A DNA stretch of 64,000 nt from Rostratula benghalensis (GCA_013399305.1 VXAI01000088.1:3296858-3360857); one strand, 5' to 3'. Positions 24,833-37,629 are shown, numbered from the stretch's first letter. Numbers and translations are program-made. The notes: generated by a model from the sequence alone, not told the origin.

Positions 24833-27800
24833 ACTGCCCAGTGATGCACTTTCTGTCCAGAAAAAAAAATCACATTTTTGTTGCTCTCTTTCAAAACCAG
24901 TGCAAATTCAATGTCCTTTCATGGAGGGCAATGATGGATATCTCCAGCAGGTATCAATTAAAGTTGCCTGACAACAGTTATTGTAGAATGGAAAATGTAA
25001 GTTTTTTGTGCTGGATGAACAGCAAAAACAAAAAAGTAAAATTAAATGTATGCAAGTGTCTGATTTTTTTTTTTTTTTTCACTGTGAGTGAAGAATTTTT
25101 TTCAGCAGTGAAGCTGCTTTTTTACTCAGTAAAATCTAATTTTACACATTATGCTTGCTAAAGACAGCTGAGTTTCAGAGACCTGATTGCTGTTCCCCTG
25201 ACACTTCTTTGTAGGTTGCTCTTCAGCAACCTCAGAGCTGCTCTCAAATGTTGGAGTGTTTGAGAAAAGAAAATTTCTGTGGGGAGTCTGGAGAAAAGGG
25301 AACCATTTATTGCTTTTTGGAAGAAAAACAGAGCAAAACAGAAATTCTAGCTGAGAAGTTAACCTGGCGATATGTTGAATATTTTATTCACTCTGTGCCA
25401 AAAGATAAATTTGTTTTCCTGAAAAAAAAAAGAAATTAATAAATTATGCCAGTTCAGAATTTATTTTTTTTTTTGTGCAAGAAGTTTCAACGTTGGAGAT
25501 TTTGTCATTTTGCAGGAGGAGCCTTTAAACTTCAGTGAGAAGGTGTAAAAAGTGAAGCAAGGGAACGGGAAAGCAATCTTCACCAGCGAGGACCAGGATG
25601 AGTTATCAGACACAATTATGTTCTGCAATGAGCCCTGGCTCTCTTAGCAGGCAGCCTGCACTGGGTCTGACAGCAGTAATTCCCTGAAAAGCAGATGACT
25701 GCAGCTACAGGCAGAGCTGTGTATCCCCTCAGGCTCTACCATTGCCAGAACAAGCTTTTACGAGGAAAATGATGCCGTGAAAGCATCAACCCAGACTTTG
25801 TGCATAAATTCGGAGGAAGGAGGAGGTGGGCGAGACGGGGTTCCAGCCCTCGGCTCCGTATCACCTTCCTCAGATGAAAGCAGGGAAGGCAGCTACAGGC
25901 AGCAACTCTAAAATCAGAAGATCCTTCACTTCCACCACCCTTGGGAAGGCAGAGCAGTAAAAGAGTGGCTGCATTTCCATCTGACTACAGGGCTGATGCT
26001 GTGCAATGCCTCTCCTGCCCTCCTTCCTCCCTCATGCCTTTTCTCCCATGACAGTCAAGCAAACTTTGTGTGCTTCGGGGTGAACTCCAAAGTCCTCTTC
26101 AGTCAAAAGAAAATGCCAAGGAGGTATTGAGCACTGCAGGTTGCTTTTCAGTCTTGGGGAGGCACAGAGATTTAGTGGTGGAAAGTGACATAGGGAAGCG
26201 CGTAGAGTTTGAAACAACTGCAAATAAAAATATTGTAGTAATGAAGTTTATTGTGGTACTTAATCGGTCTTCCCCTTCTTAATTCCCATGGTTCTCCAAC
26301 CATGAGTTGCCTCCAGGCAAGTTGTGTTAGACCTTAGCTGAGAGGGGCTGCTGCTTCCCTCCTTTCTTGTTTGAGGTGCCCACATCCCTCCCTGTGCTTA
26401 GCATGACAGCCACCATGGTGCTGAGGCGCCATACACACAGTTTTGAAGGTTTCACTGTTCCCCTCATCAGGGCAGCTGCATTTCTTTGGTATTTTTAAGG
26501 AAAGGAGGTCCTGCCACTTCTGCTGATCCTTCTGTTGAGGAAAGGCCTGTTCCAGAAAGTGGCACTGTGCTTTCAGGAGATGTGTCTTCCTTTCAATGTT
26601 TCCCTGCAAAGATTTCAAAGCAAATGTGTTTCAACTAGTCCAGGCTCCTTTGCCCTGAGCTCAGCCAAGGCATGCCTTCTTGGTGTGTTTGAGTATGGAG
26701 CATAAAGGGATGGGGTAGCTAACACCTTGTCCTTTGAGAAGATACTTCAATGGGGAGGTTATCAATAGGGAAACTATTGCCCCCGCCTGAAGGTCTGGTG
26801 GTGTCTCTAAGGGGCTGGTGCATAGCAGAGCTATAAGTCATCCTCTGAGCAGGCTGCAGGCTGTAGGGTAGGTGATGAGTGGTAGCTGGAAGCACAAGGG
26901 ACCTGTTGCCTTGCAGTTTGCTGCTACAGAGATCCCCCTTCACCTCTCAGGCTGCCTTATCGCTTGGAGAGTATCCGGTGGGGCTAGGATGGATTAGCCC
27001 CTCAGAGAAGCTCTGCACTGCATCACTAGAGCAGGAGAAGTGAGGAGCATTACCCAGCCATGGAGGAGTCTCCTCCTAAGTCATGTCATTCTCTATGCTG
27101 CTTTCATTGAGCCTGCTGTTTGTAAGAGCATGGTGGAAAGCTGGACCCACAGTAGCTCTTAGGTAATTTTCCCACATCCCTCCCAAGCTTCAGAAATGAA
27201 GGTGGGAATTTAGATGAGTTCACCATCTGCTTCCCTCCAAAATACAAACACAGAGCCCCTTCCCAACCTCCCTGCCCCCCAAATATCAGACTAATAGATT
27301 GCACATGCAACAGGAAAAGACTTCATGTCTATTGCTGGGTTTATTGCCCAACGCTGGCAGTGATGTTAAGATAGCAACCTGGATGGCACACACCTTCACA
27401 TGCCACTGCCGAATTTATGTCACTAGCAAAAGCTAAAAGGAGGCTCTGTAACAGCCTTGACTTTTACTGGCACCAGAAAAGCTCAGAATTAGACAGTTTC
27501 TGATAGCAACCACTCTCCTTTGCAGATTTGTTCTTTACTGTCCCATACAAACTCAGAAATTTGCTCTGTAAAATGTTATCTAATAAAATGACATTAAGAG
27601 TGTGTGGTAGGATTTACCAGAATTACTACTATTGCTGTTAAAGGGGTGGCTTTACAAAAGAAAAGGACACAGCAGGTGGTTCCCCTACAGCAACAGTAGC
27701 AGCAGCAATTATTAGTAGTGAACCAGACACACAATACAATACTGGGGTTTGGAAGGCCTTGTCTGTGGTAAAAATCACAGCTGTGACAGGGGACGAAGTT

Positions 27801-29503
27801 ACAACATAGTTATCCCCTGACCCAAATACAATATGGTCCTATTTTGTGCTGGTTGATGGGTCCATAACTATGTTCCACAGCAAGGCTTAAAGGTTAAGGT
27901 TACCAGCTGCACTGCACAATGAAATGGTGTTGTAAGTGGGTCCCATGACACAATGGTATTTCCAGTACAGAAAAGCCCTAAATAGGCTACATGCTTTTTC
28001 TCCCTTTCCCTTGTGTGCCTGTACACACTTTGCCCTCAGGGTATCTCCAGAGAGCCGTGCTTCTCCTCTTACTGTAATAAGAAGTGCTTTGATATGATGA
28101 CACGGTCATTGTCTATCAAAATCAGGAGATCAAAAGATTCACAGTTAACTAGTAACAAGTCATCGAAACACTATGAAAAAATATGAAAGAGCCAAAGCCC
28201 TTCCTCTCATTAAGCAGTGATAAAGCAAACATTTTTTTCATTGTCTCTTCTAGGAATTTAATTGCTATTTTGCAGTTTATTCGGGCTCCTTCATCAAATA
28301 TACCTGATACTTCAACTCTGTGCAAATAGAGGAAGCATTGTCAGTTTTATCAAGGAACAGCTGAGAATCAATAAAAAAGAAGAGTCAGTCTGACCTTTTA
28401 ATGTCTGTCAATACCTTAAAGGTACCTTTCAGCTCTTTGACAATTACATCCCGAGTACTGGCTGTAGGACAAGAGGCAGGCAAAGAACCCAGGTACCAGA
28501 AAATCTGTAGGGATCTGAAGACTGTTGGTCCTATCAAGTGATGGAGATGCATGCCAGCTGCCACCTCACTCCTTTGCATCAGTAGAGGTCTTTCACTTGG
28601 TGGTGTCACGTGCCTTATAAATGGTTGGTTTAAGAAATGCAAACGTAATAGGAAGAAAATACTAGACATAGGAAAGTGAAAGAAGTGAATCAGAGAGGTT
28701 CTGACTGTGAACTTCAGTATCTTCCATACGTCTTTGACTTCCATTTTTTGGCATACAGTACCAGATTGCATTGTTACGCCAGTGACTCCTCACCAAGGTC
28801 TATGTGCTCCATCAACTGGTCCTGAGAGGAGATCTCCACTCTGCCATCATACTAGCTAAAGTGCAAATGTAGGTATTATTGGTTTTTTTCAGAAATCTTA
28901 TCTGACATGTTGAAAATTGGCTCACTCCTAATTTATTAAAATCACCTTTGGATTTTAAAGAGATTTCCCTCTACCCTCCTTCCCCTTCCTGGGTACTAAT
29001 CTGATCATACCTTCCAAATTTAATTTCTTTAATAATAAATGATGTCACAGTTTTGTGGGGGAATCAGCTTGTCACCTTAGATGTCCAGTATTTCTTAATG
29101 TGGTGCTAGAAATTGTTGCTGAAGATGAACAGCAGGGAAGGATCTCAACCCAAAGTTCGCTCCTGCTCCTTTTACATTACCACCCAAAAAATAATGGTGA
29201 GCTAGAACATTGCTTAATCCAGCCAGAGGGAAAAGCAGTCCTCTATATTTTCCTGGCTTGGAGAAATAATTAAATCCATCCGTCTGTTTCCTTAAAATAT
29301 CTCAACAGTTTTGTGACTGCTTCAGATTTTGGATCTATTGCATCTTCCCAGGTTGAACGTGAGATGATCTTCACATTCCTTGAAAGGGAAGTCAGGGGAA
29401 GGTGATAAAAAAGGAGAGGAGGCACTCAAGAAAACAAGCCTTAAGAAAAGACTTCCTTATTATTGTGATATGGCAGAGACAAGGAAGCCCAAAGTGGGCA
29501 AGA
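24833..29503. other. Unique sequence, no gene recognised
   Basis: The A/C tract is followed by 4.7 kb without CR1 or LTR similarity. It is somewhat richer in GC between 25.5 and 27.3 kb. Frames such as 26334-26618 minus and 28385-28771 minus (128 codons) lack recognisable domains. Poly(T) lies near 25065-25079 and 25462-25475. Confidence 0.55.
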
Positions 29504-29782
29504 TAGAATCATAGAATCATAGAATGGTTTAGGTTGGAAGGGAGCTTAAAAACCATCTAGTTCCACCCCATCTTCCATGGGCAGGGACACCTCCCACCAG
29601 ACCAGGTTGCTCAATGCCCCGTCCAAACTTTCCTTGAACCCCTCCAGGGATGGGGCATCCACAGCTTCTCTGGGCAACCTGGGCCAGGGTCTCACCACCC
29701 TCACTGCAAAGAATTTCTTCCTGTGATGTAATCTAAATTTTCCCTCTTTCAGTTTAAACCATTGCTCTGTGTCCTTTATGTC
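29504..29782 (-). mobile_element. CR1 LINE 3' end, about 280 bp
   Basis: It begins with a well-preserved reversed tail (TAGAATCATAGAATCATAGAATGG), so the 3' terminus is intact. It then runs through the UTR class whose reverse reads ACCAGACCAGGTTGCTCAATG to the ORF2 end, and stops near the 'CDRTQSNGLN' equivalent. This UTR class differs from all other copies in the window. Confidence 0.95.
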
Positions 29783-30187
29783 CCACTCTTACTTTTTATG
29801 CTGGTAGCAGTCACACATGGGATGATTTCTTTGACCCAGTGTCAGAGTGTGAGCAGGAGAGGAGGAATCAAAAGTATCCGTGGAAGTGAGAGTCAATTCT
29901 CTCAATTATTTTGTTTGTTTTCACTGCCTCAGTGTGTTTTAAAAGATGGCACAACAAAAGCTCCTTAAAAATCCTTTAGAGTACTGCATCAGCTAGAGGT
30001 CTGTCTTCACATCAGGCAAAGCAGTTGAATGTTGTGTTGTTAAATGAATTAGATAAACCCTGCATAAATAGGTGTGAATATGGCAAATTGTTAAAACACC
30101 TTATACGCCATTAGTTTTAAGTACGCTTCAAAGCGCTTCACTGAATGGCACCTTCCAGGTATCTATTGCAGGGCAGTACCATGAAAA

Positions 30188-30232
30188 NNNNNNNNNNNNN
30201 NNNNNNNNNNNNNNNNNNNNNNNNNNNNNNNN
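30188..30232. other. Assembly gap (45 N)
   Basis: A run of N. Frames drawn through it on both strands are artefacts. Confidence 1.
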
Positions 30233-30787
30233 ACTTATATATTATACCAAGCATAATAAAATTCAGGCTGAGATTCATAGGCAGACAGATTGCTTTTACA
30301 AAAATGGAGGAAGAAGTAGATGAAAACCAGCGAAAATTGGGTGGTGGATTAGTTACAGCCCTCAGGTATTTGCCCTGTCTCTCCCATGGCAGTTTTAACC
30401 CTGATGCAAACCCATCCACTCCATTCACAAATCAGCTGCTGAACTGACACTGGTTTCAGCATGGTTTATTAAGAAAAAACAAAATTTAAATTCGTTCATG
30501 TTATCGTGCCAGGCTGAAAACCACCCAGTCAGGAACTGATTTGTGAGTAGATTATTTTATTCTGATCTGACCATCCATCTGTTTGATAGAGGGGTCAAAC
30601 TGCCCAAGACAGTAAGAGCTTTAGCATGCTTGTGTTAATTCACTGCCACTTTTTAATTCACTCTAATTCTATCAGGCCTCCCAGACACACTAGAGAATCC
30701 CTCATCCTCTTCTGCAGGCCCAGCTCTGCCATTTCATCACGATTTATATTTTTGAAGGCACTTTACAGGAATTGTCCTAACCCAGTT

Positions 30788-30893
30788 TAAAAACAAAACA
30801 AAAAACCAAAAGAAAACCAAAAACAATCAAAACAAACAAACAACAACAACAACAACAACAAAACCCCCAAAACTGTCACCAAAACAAACAAAT
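30788..30893. repeat. A/C-rich tract with a (CAA)n core
   Basis: Contains about seven CAA units in tandem at 30841-30860, flanked by AAAACAAAAAACC-like sequence. It belongs to the same compositional class as the tracts at 24655 and 36088. Confidence 0.9.
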
Positions 30894-32054
30894 AACCTCA
30901 ACCCCTGAAACAACAGGAAAAAACCCAAATTCCCAGGAAATTTTCCAGGGGTTTCTTTGTTTTAAACTATGTACAAAGTGTGAGAATATTCCTGTGAGCT
31001 CTTTCCAATTGTATACTTTTTTTCATATTTTTATTAAAGAAGTTTGACATAGAATAAATAGGTTATGCATAATTTACAGAAAAAGTTTTAACAACAACAT
31101 TATACCATAAATAACTGTATATTAATTAAACTGCTAATTAGTTTAATGTTTTATGCCTTACTAGTGAAGTAGAGTCACTCTCTATGCTGCTATACTTTCA
31201 TTACAAGTAATTTGAAGACTTGAGGCACATTTCATTAAAAATAAGAAAAAGTAGATACAGGCATGAATTTAAGCAGGTGAACTGCCTAAAAAGAATGAAT
31301 AGCAGACAGTTCACTGGATTGAATGTGTTGAATCCTGATGTGCATCCAGTGAAAATTCAAAACAAACAGCTGCCCACCACAGCTGATTTATGTTTTCCAG
31401 TGGTCTACTGGAGTTTCTTCTGAACAAATGGGAAGAAGCAATAATGCAGAAGGCTCAAGTGTGTGGCTTCCTCATCTCACTAAACTCGCAAGAAAATTTT
31501 TACATTAATTTGAGAGAGGTTTGGAGGTCACCTCATGTATTCAAACTCAAAGCAATGTCAAATGCAATCAGCTCTCACATTCTGAAAGCGAACTTTTTCA
31601 GAGTAGTCACAATCTATTACTGAGTGGGCCAGAACTGGGGTGGGCTCATTTGGGGTTTCCACTTTTGGAATGACTCTGCCTGCAATTAGTAAATCACTAA
31701 GCATAGCCCTCCCTAGCCATTTAGGTAATTTAATATTATTAAATGTTTCTAAAATAAGAAGTGGGTTATAAAGTGTATCATTTAACTTAAGAGTAATTTG
31801 TTCCGCTGTTCAGATTTCCCCAAAGGATTTTATCATGGTACAGTCTCAAGGCCTATGTACAATGCCATGCTACCCATAACACTTGGGCCTTTAGTTCCAG
31901 AAAATGACATCATAATAACTTATCTTAGTTTTGATAATTTCTAACTCGCACATTTTTTTAACCCCCTTATAATCTCAGCCAGGTACAGTCCAGGTCAACA
32001 TTTTTTTCATACCTACATCGAGGTTCATTCTGTGTGGAATGTTCTGTTCTGTCT

Positions 32055-33252
32055 TTGCTTGACCAACCTGATAGCCATCTCTCATCCTATAACTGGATGA
32101 GGGCAAAGCAGCAGATGTCATCTACCTTGACTTCAACAAGGCTTTTGACATTGTCTCCCATAACATCCTCATTAGGAAACTGAGGAAGTGTGGGCTAGAT
32201 GAGGGGGCAGTGAGGTGGACAGAGAGCTGGCTGTGTGACAGGACTCAGAGGGTTGTAATTAGTAGCACAAGGTCAAATTGGAAGCCTGTAACCAGTAGTG
32301 TCCCACAAGGGTCAATACTCTGTCCAGTCTTGATCAACATGTTCATCAACGACCTGGACAAGGAGGCAGAGTGTATCCTCAGGAAGTTTGCTGATGATAC
32401 TAAACTACAAGGGCTGGCTGACACTTCTGAGGACTGTGCCACCATCCAGCATGACCTGGCCAGGCTGGAGAGCTGGGCAGAGAGGAACCTCATGAGGTTC
32501 AACAGGGACAAGTGCAGGGTCCTGCACCTGGGGAGGAAGAATGCCAGGCAACAGCACAGGGTAGGGGCAGACCTGCTGGAAAGCACTTCTGAGGAGAAGG
32601 ATCTGGGGGTCCTGGTACACAGTAAACTATCCATGAGCCAGCAATGTGCCCTTGTCACCAGAAGGGCAAAAGGAATCCTGGGCTGCATAGGGAAGAGTGT
32701 GGCCAGGAGGTCCAGGGAGGTCATTCTCCCCCTCTACTCAGCACTGGTGAGGCCACAACTGGAATCCTGCATCCAGTGCTGGGCTTCCAAGTTCAAGAGA
32801 GACAGAGAACTACTGGAGAGAGTCCAGCATAGGGCAACAAATATCCTGGAGGGATTGGAGTATCTCCCTGGTGAGGAAAGGCTGGGAGGGCTCAGACTCT
32901 TCAGCCAGGAGAAGAGAAAGCTGAGGGGAGACCTTCTTCATGCTCACAAGTATCTGTTGGGTGAGTTAAAGGAGGATGGAGCTGGACTCTTCTCAGTGGT
33001 TCCCAGTGACAGGATGAGGGGCAAAGGCCACAGGCTGGAACATAAGAGGTTCCATTCAAAGATGCAAAAAAAAAACTTCTTTGGGGTGAGGGTGGCAGAG
33101 CCCTGGCAGAGGCTGCCCAGGGAGGGTGTGGAGTCCCCTCCTCTGGAGACCTTCAAGCCCTGAGTGATGTGCTCTGGGCAATCCTGCTTTAGCAGGGGAG
33201 ATGGACTGGGTGAGCTCTAGAGGTCCCTTCCACCTCTGACAATTCTGTGATC
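32055..33252 (+). mobile_element. CR1 LINE, longest and best preserved copy (about 1.2 kb)
   Basis: It starts in ORF2 just before reverse-transcriptase motif A ('TNLIAI' segment, in another frame from the rest because of an indel between about 32080 and 32096). It runs through the palm domain, the C-terminal region and a short 3'UTR (GGACTGGGTGAGCTCTAGAGGTCC) to the tail ACAATTCTGTGATC. The 5' part, including the endonuclease domain, is absent. The long open frame suggests that it is the youngest CR1 insertion here. Confidence 0.97.
32093..33163 (+). pseudogene. CR1 ORF2 remnant: reverse transcriptase palm plus C-terminal domain
   Basis: An uninterrupted frame of 356 codons follows a TAA at 32090. 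It includes motif A 'YLDFNKAFD' (first catalytic Asp at 32129-32131), the 'SSVPQGSILCPVLINMFIND' motif-B region, and motif C 'FADD' (Asp pair at 32393-32398), so all three catalytic aspartates survive. After these come 'RRAKGILGCIGKSVARRSREVILPLYSALVRPQLESC', split here only for description, and the 'RKLRGDLLHAHKYL' region. The frame ends at TGA 33161-33163 within 'LETFKP', about 12-15 codons short of the usual CR1 end. The fragment lacks the endonuclease and the first reverse-transcriptase motifs and cannot be autonomous. A first ATG-type start is not meaningful for a 5'-truncated copy. Confidence 0.9.
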
Positions 33253-36019
33253 ACGTGGAGTGGTCCAGATTGTACAGAAAAACATGCTTGAGATGAGTTT
33301 TTGTTAGTACAGGAGTGTGCAAATGCAGATGGTTCCCTTTTTTCACCTCTTATATATATGAAAGCAATCCTAATGAGATATGTTATTTGAGGAGGTATTG
33401 CCAGAGCACCGTAAACAGGAATGCCTTGCTCTGAAGGCCATAAATAACCTCTTCTCTCAGTCGTCTTTCACATTATCACGTCAAAGTCTTGATTCCCCTT
33501 TAGCCCTGCTAGCCCAAATCCTCACTTGGCTGCTTTTTTAATTCCCTGTGCTCCTTCTGCTTTCATGACCCACATCGATGGGATACTCTCCTTATTAAAA
33601 CTACCATTAAACTCCACTTTTTGACTTGGGTCTCCTGAATCACAGAATGACAGATACCTTGAAAAGATATCTGAGACATACTGAGAGATCTGAGAGATAC
33701 TCCACTGAGATATACAGTAGAAAAATACAGCATATAGCAGATTGCGTAATTATTCATTAATTATCTGCTCCCTATTTTGAATTATACTCCTAAATTGTAA
33801 GGAAAAATATGATCTTAATGGTATGGTTCTTTATCCAGTTGTAAAACTGCCCACTGTGACCCTGTCAAATGCCATAAACTTGGTTGCACCAAGTCTTATG
33901 GAGCCTCTTAAGAGCAGAAAAATTGATGTGCCAAAAGCAAGTACAAACTTCAGCTCAGTCAGAGCTGCCAAGGGGATGGTAAAGGCTGCCAAGGGGATGA
34001 AAGTGCATTCATTTGAAAAGTAATATTAAGTTTCTCTACCCCCACAGACATTTAAATTATCCTGTGGTATTTTGCATATGAGTAAGTTACTCTGTATGAG
34101 TTGGCAAAACTCCCCAGGTAACCTCTCTGACTGATACCTTCTCATTGGAGTTTCCTTTGGAAACGTTTTCTGCAGGTATGGTCCATGTCCAGGTGTTCAC
34201 AGCAAGGTGGAGTCTAGCCTACTTAATTTAGTGGGACCAAATTCATAACTATTTGATTCAGTGTTAATTCTCCTTTTAAAATGGGAGCCCATTCGCTCCC
34301 CATCCTCCTTGGAGATGGTACCTCACATATGACATGACATGAAATACTGCAGAACAGATGCTTTTAAAATCGAAAACACTGCCTGTAATTTTTAATTTTT
34401 TTCCTCAAAGAGACACCTGTAAAAGCAAACTCATGCTGTTCTGTGACCTCCCTGTTATCTAGAAGGATGGCCCTCCCTGGGAAGACATTTATTTTGTAAT
34501 ATTTCTCTCCCCAGTGCATGCACTCACAACTGCAGCATTGCATGTTTTAGAGCTGCCTACGATAACCTCAAACCCGAAGATGTGCCTGAGGAATTAAGTG
34601 GAGCTGCTAGACCTTTAACAAACGCCAGCAGGCAATTAAACTGTTCTATTCCCAGCAAAAACTGAGTACTTTCCACTGTGTTGATTTTTTCTGAAAATCA
34701 ATCTTTGTTTCATTGAGTTTGACCCAGAAGTGGGTAGAGCCATCACAATGAAATTTTGTTTTCCAGAGATGTTTCCTCATCCCAAGTGTCAAGTACTTCT
34801 ACCTGCCCTTTCTGCCTAGGATTTCTCCTCCTCTTCCTGCATTATTTCTCTCCTTTGGTCCCTGACTCCCTGCGGGGTTATGCAGCAGGGTCAGTAACAT
34901 CCACCTGCAGTGGGTGGAGGGGACGAGGAGCAGGGTCCAGCTCTGAGCATCCCAATGGTGGAGAATGGCCACGTTGTGGACGAGCTGTGCTGATGGTAGG
35001 ATGCAATGGCTAAGGGGTCTTTGTGTTTAACACATGTCTTCAGTTCAGTTTGGAGATAAGACACCCAAAAAAATGCATATCTCAAAGCTATTTAAAAAGT
35101 GCCACTGAGTTTGATTTTGATGATTACAGTCAGGCAGGTTCTTAGGAAATCTGGCTGCTGTGTTCAGGCTGACATAAGCACAGCCATAACTGTGTGTTTA
35201 CAACTTGGTAATATTTTGTTGAGTTAAAATAAATGTTACATCTATGAAGTGAAATTTCAGAGCTGTGTCCCCCCTTACTTAGTCCATATCCTAAATAGGT
35301 CAAAAGACCCAGACCAATGACTTCTTCACCAGTTTAAAAAATGCATTTTGACCATGTACTTCTATACCATTAACTCCAACAGAATTTAATGTACTACCAA
35401 TATCAACATTTTGGTGTAACATGCAGGTGCTTTGGTATTTCCATTTTCCAATAGTGTCTTGCTTTTATCTGCAAGCTGGGGGCTTAGGAGTGGATTTATA
35501 AATTAAAGACTCTCAGGTTCACAAGCCACCAGTTTCTCATTGTAATTGAGACTGTTCTCAGGGTGCTTTTCTTCCTTATAGAGATGATTTTGAAACATTT
35601 TACTGTTACTTTCAAATGTGATGATCAAGTTAAATTTATAATTTGCCATTTTTGGTTTTGTAACTTATCGCACGTTTGTTCTTGAAAGTGTCTTTATTTA
35701 GCAATTTTTTATTTTTTTTTTAATAAACCAAGAACCATTTACCCAGGCAATATGTTTTTAAATGTGGTGTGGTTTCTTGATTTTTCTTATGCTTTACCTT
35801 TAGATTTGGTGTGTTTCTGTAACCAGTTACTTTTCCAACAGATTAGTTACAATTCAATACCTTTCATACTGTGATATCTTGTAGATTCAAGTTCCTGCTA
35901 ACACAATTACAGGAATTGTTAATATAATGGTAAAAACTTTGTATACCCAAAATAACCTCTATATGGGTTTATTATTATGGAGCTTTTTATTGAGGGCAAC
36001 ATCATAGAATTGCCTTTAT
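33253..36019. other. Unique sequence, no gene recognised
   Basis: Contains a 21-bp-period duplication at 33964-33999 (GCTGCCAAGGGGATG twice) inside an otherwise unremarkable 66-codon frame (33823-34023). Poly(T) lies near 35706-35722. No CR1 similarity is seen until 36.0 kb. Confidence 0.55.
33964..33999 (+). repeat. Two-copy direct repeat, 15-bp unit, 21-bp period
   Basis: GCTGCCAAGGGGATG occurs at 33964-33978 and again at 33985-33999. The period is a multiple of three, so the surrounding small frame (33823-34023) reads 'AAKGMVKAAKGM'. No other support for coding is seen. Confidence 0.85.
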
Positions 36020-36726
36020 GTCATAGAATCATAGGATCATGGAGGGGACATTTAAGATTATCTAGTCTAAATATCAACCTAAATCTCATAAAAATACAAA
36101 AACAAAACAAAGCAAAAAAAGCCTCCACAAACAAAAAAACCCCAAAACAGACAGACAAAAAGCCCCACAAAACCCATCACTAAACCATGTCACTAAGCAC
36201 TATGTCAACCCATCTTTTAAATACCTCCAGGGATGGTGCTTCAAACACTGCCCCGGAGAGCCCATTCCAAAGTTTAGTAACCCTTTCATTGTGAAAAATT
36301 TTCACGATATCCCATCTGAACATCCCTTGGTGCAACTTGAAGCCATTTCCTCCTGTCGTATTGCCTGTGGCCTGGGAAAAGAGGCTGGCCCCCACCTCTC
36401 TACCCCCTCCTTTCAAGGAGTTGTAGAGAGCAAGAAGGTCCCCTTCAGCCTCCTTTTCTCCAGGCTGAACACCCCCAGATCCCTCAGCTACTCCTCATAA
36501 GGCTTATTCTCCAGACCCTTCACCAGCTTCATTGCCCTTCTCTGGACCTGCTCCAGCCCCTCAATGTCTTTTTTTGTGGTAAGAGGCCCAAGAGTGGATG
36601 CAGTTGTCAAGATGAGGCCTCACCAGTGCTGAGTAGAAGGGGATGATCACCTCCCACGTCCTACTCACCACACTGTTCCCCATACAGGCCAAGATGCTAC
36701 CAGCCTTCTTGGCCACCTGGGCATTG
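36020..36726 (-). mobile_element. CR1 LINE, about 700 bp, with simple-repeat expansion in its 3'UTR
   Basis: It begins with the reversed tail (TCATAGAATCATAGGATCAT); a further degenerate copy may start at 36001. The 3'UTR is interrupted by an A/C-only tract at 36088-36176. Then come the reversed ORF2 end (minus frame 36180-36416 reading '[14 protein letters not shown]', 'NERVTKLWNGLSGAVF') and upstream pol ('[42 protein letters not shown]' spans 36561-36827 minus, in parts). Similarity stops near 36726. Frameshifts and stops make it non-functional. Same UTR class as 20955-21561 and 38735-39065. Confidence 0.95.
36088..36176. repeat. A/C-rich tract inside a CR1 3'UTR
   Basis: AAAACAAAACAAAG, then CAAACAAAAAAACCCC, then CACAAAACCC units. 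In CR1 (minus-strand) orientation this is a T/G-only tract placed between the end of ORF2 and the tail, matching in position the T/G tract at 21450-21486. Confidence 0.9.
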
Positions 36727-37629
36727 ATTTTAATTTCAGTGCAAGCAGCTGTTGTCCTACGGCACTGAGAGGCAGAGTGAGAGCCCACACTGTGTGCAGT
36801 AGGTAAAGTAACCAATGAGGAAGGCACCCCCCTGCTTTTCTCGGTGGTCTATATAGCTAGGAGAGAGCATTTAGTGCCTCCAAAAGAGCATGCTGGGAAG
36901 TGGAGGGAAAGAACTGCAGGAACATCAAAAACGAAATGTGGACACGAAGGGCTGGGAGGACTTCAGAGGACAAGAGGGAAGAGTGGGTTGGGGTTTGGAA
37001 GATAAAAGAGGTTCCTTGAAGACTGGTGTTTGACTCACATGTGGAAAGAACCCTAAAGGATCCAACACATCCACTGCAGACCTCACATCAATTTTAATTT
37101 CTTTAGCTGACTTCCACTTTTGGAATTAACTTCTTTCCAATTAGACTTGCCCTTAAAATAAAATGCCCTTGATCTTTACTAATATTTGAAATGGAATCAA
37201 AATCCCCAAGGATTAAGACATTAGGATTCAGAGGAAAGTCAATGCTCATTTTTGTATTTACTTTTCTATTACTTCTCTTTAGAATTAATACTTGCCAGAG
37301 CCTGGATTCACCCTTGCAAGTCTACAAGGACCAGACACAGAACAGCTCTCCTGGCCTCCCACTCCCACCTTCCTCCTCATCCCAGAGACACTTTCTCTCT
37401 GCAGAGGCAGAATAAGTCTGTTCTTGAAGTTTGAGATAGAAATTAAAGTAGTATCTTCTCATAAATTTACAGCTTGGAGAGGAAAGGAAAACTTGTCCAC
37501 GTTTCCACTGGGACTTTTGAAAACTGACTTGGTCCTGACTTCAAGCATAAAGAGCTGGTCAGATACTCGGATACAATGGCAGTGAAGACCACATATCGCT
37601 GGTATTTCAGGCAGAACTGCTAAGTCCTG
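36727..37629. other. Unique sequence between two CR1 copies; promoter-like string near its left end
   Basis: A CCAAT box (36812-36816) is followed about 35 bp later by TATATAG (36850-36856), in plus orientation, just beyond the 5' limit of the minus-strand CR1. The rest has no recognised content. Overlapping small frames at 37191-37585 have no domain. Confidence 0.45.

Larger units (their letters stand above)
29783..32054. other. Unique sequence with an assembly gap and a simple-repeat tract
   Basis: No gene is recognised. The stretch holds the 45-N gap and the A/C tract listed separately. Frames at 31220-31423 and 31390-31623 have no recognisable features. Confidence 0.55.

Noticed and set aside
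24619..25161. 180-codon plus-strand frame rich in K, N, Q and T
   Set aside because: It is open only because it crosses a tract of A and C, where stop codons rarely form. The minus strand is open as well. No coding signal is seen.
32245..32724. 159-codon minus-strand frame
   Set aside because: Antisense of the CR1 reverse-transcriptase remnant. The sense frame carries the motifs.
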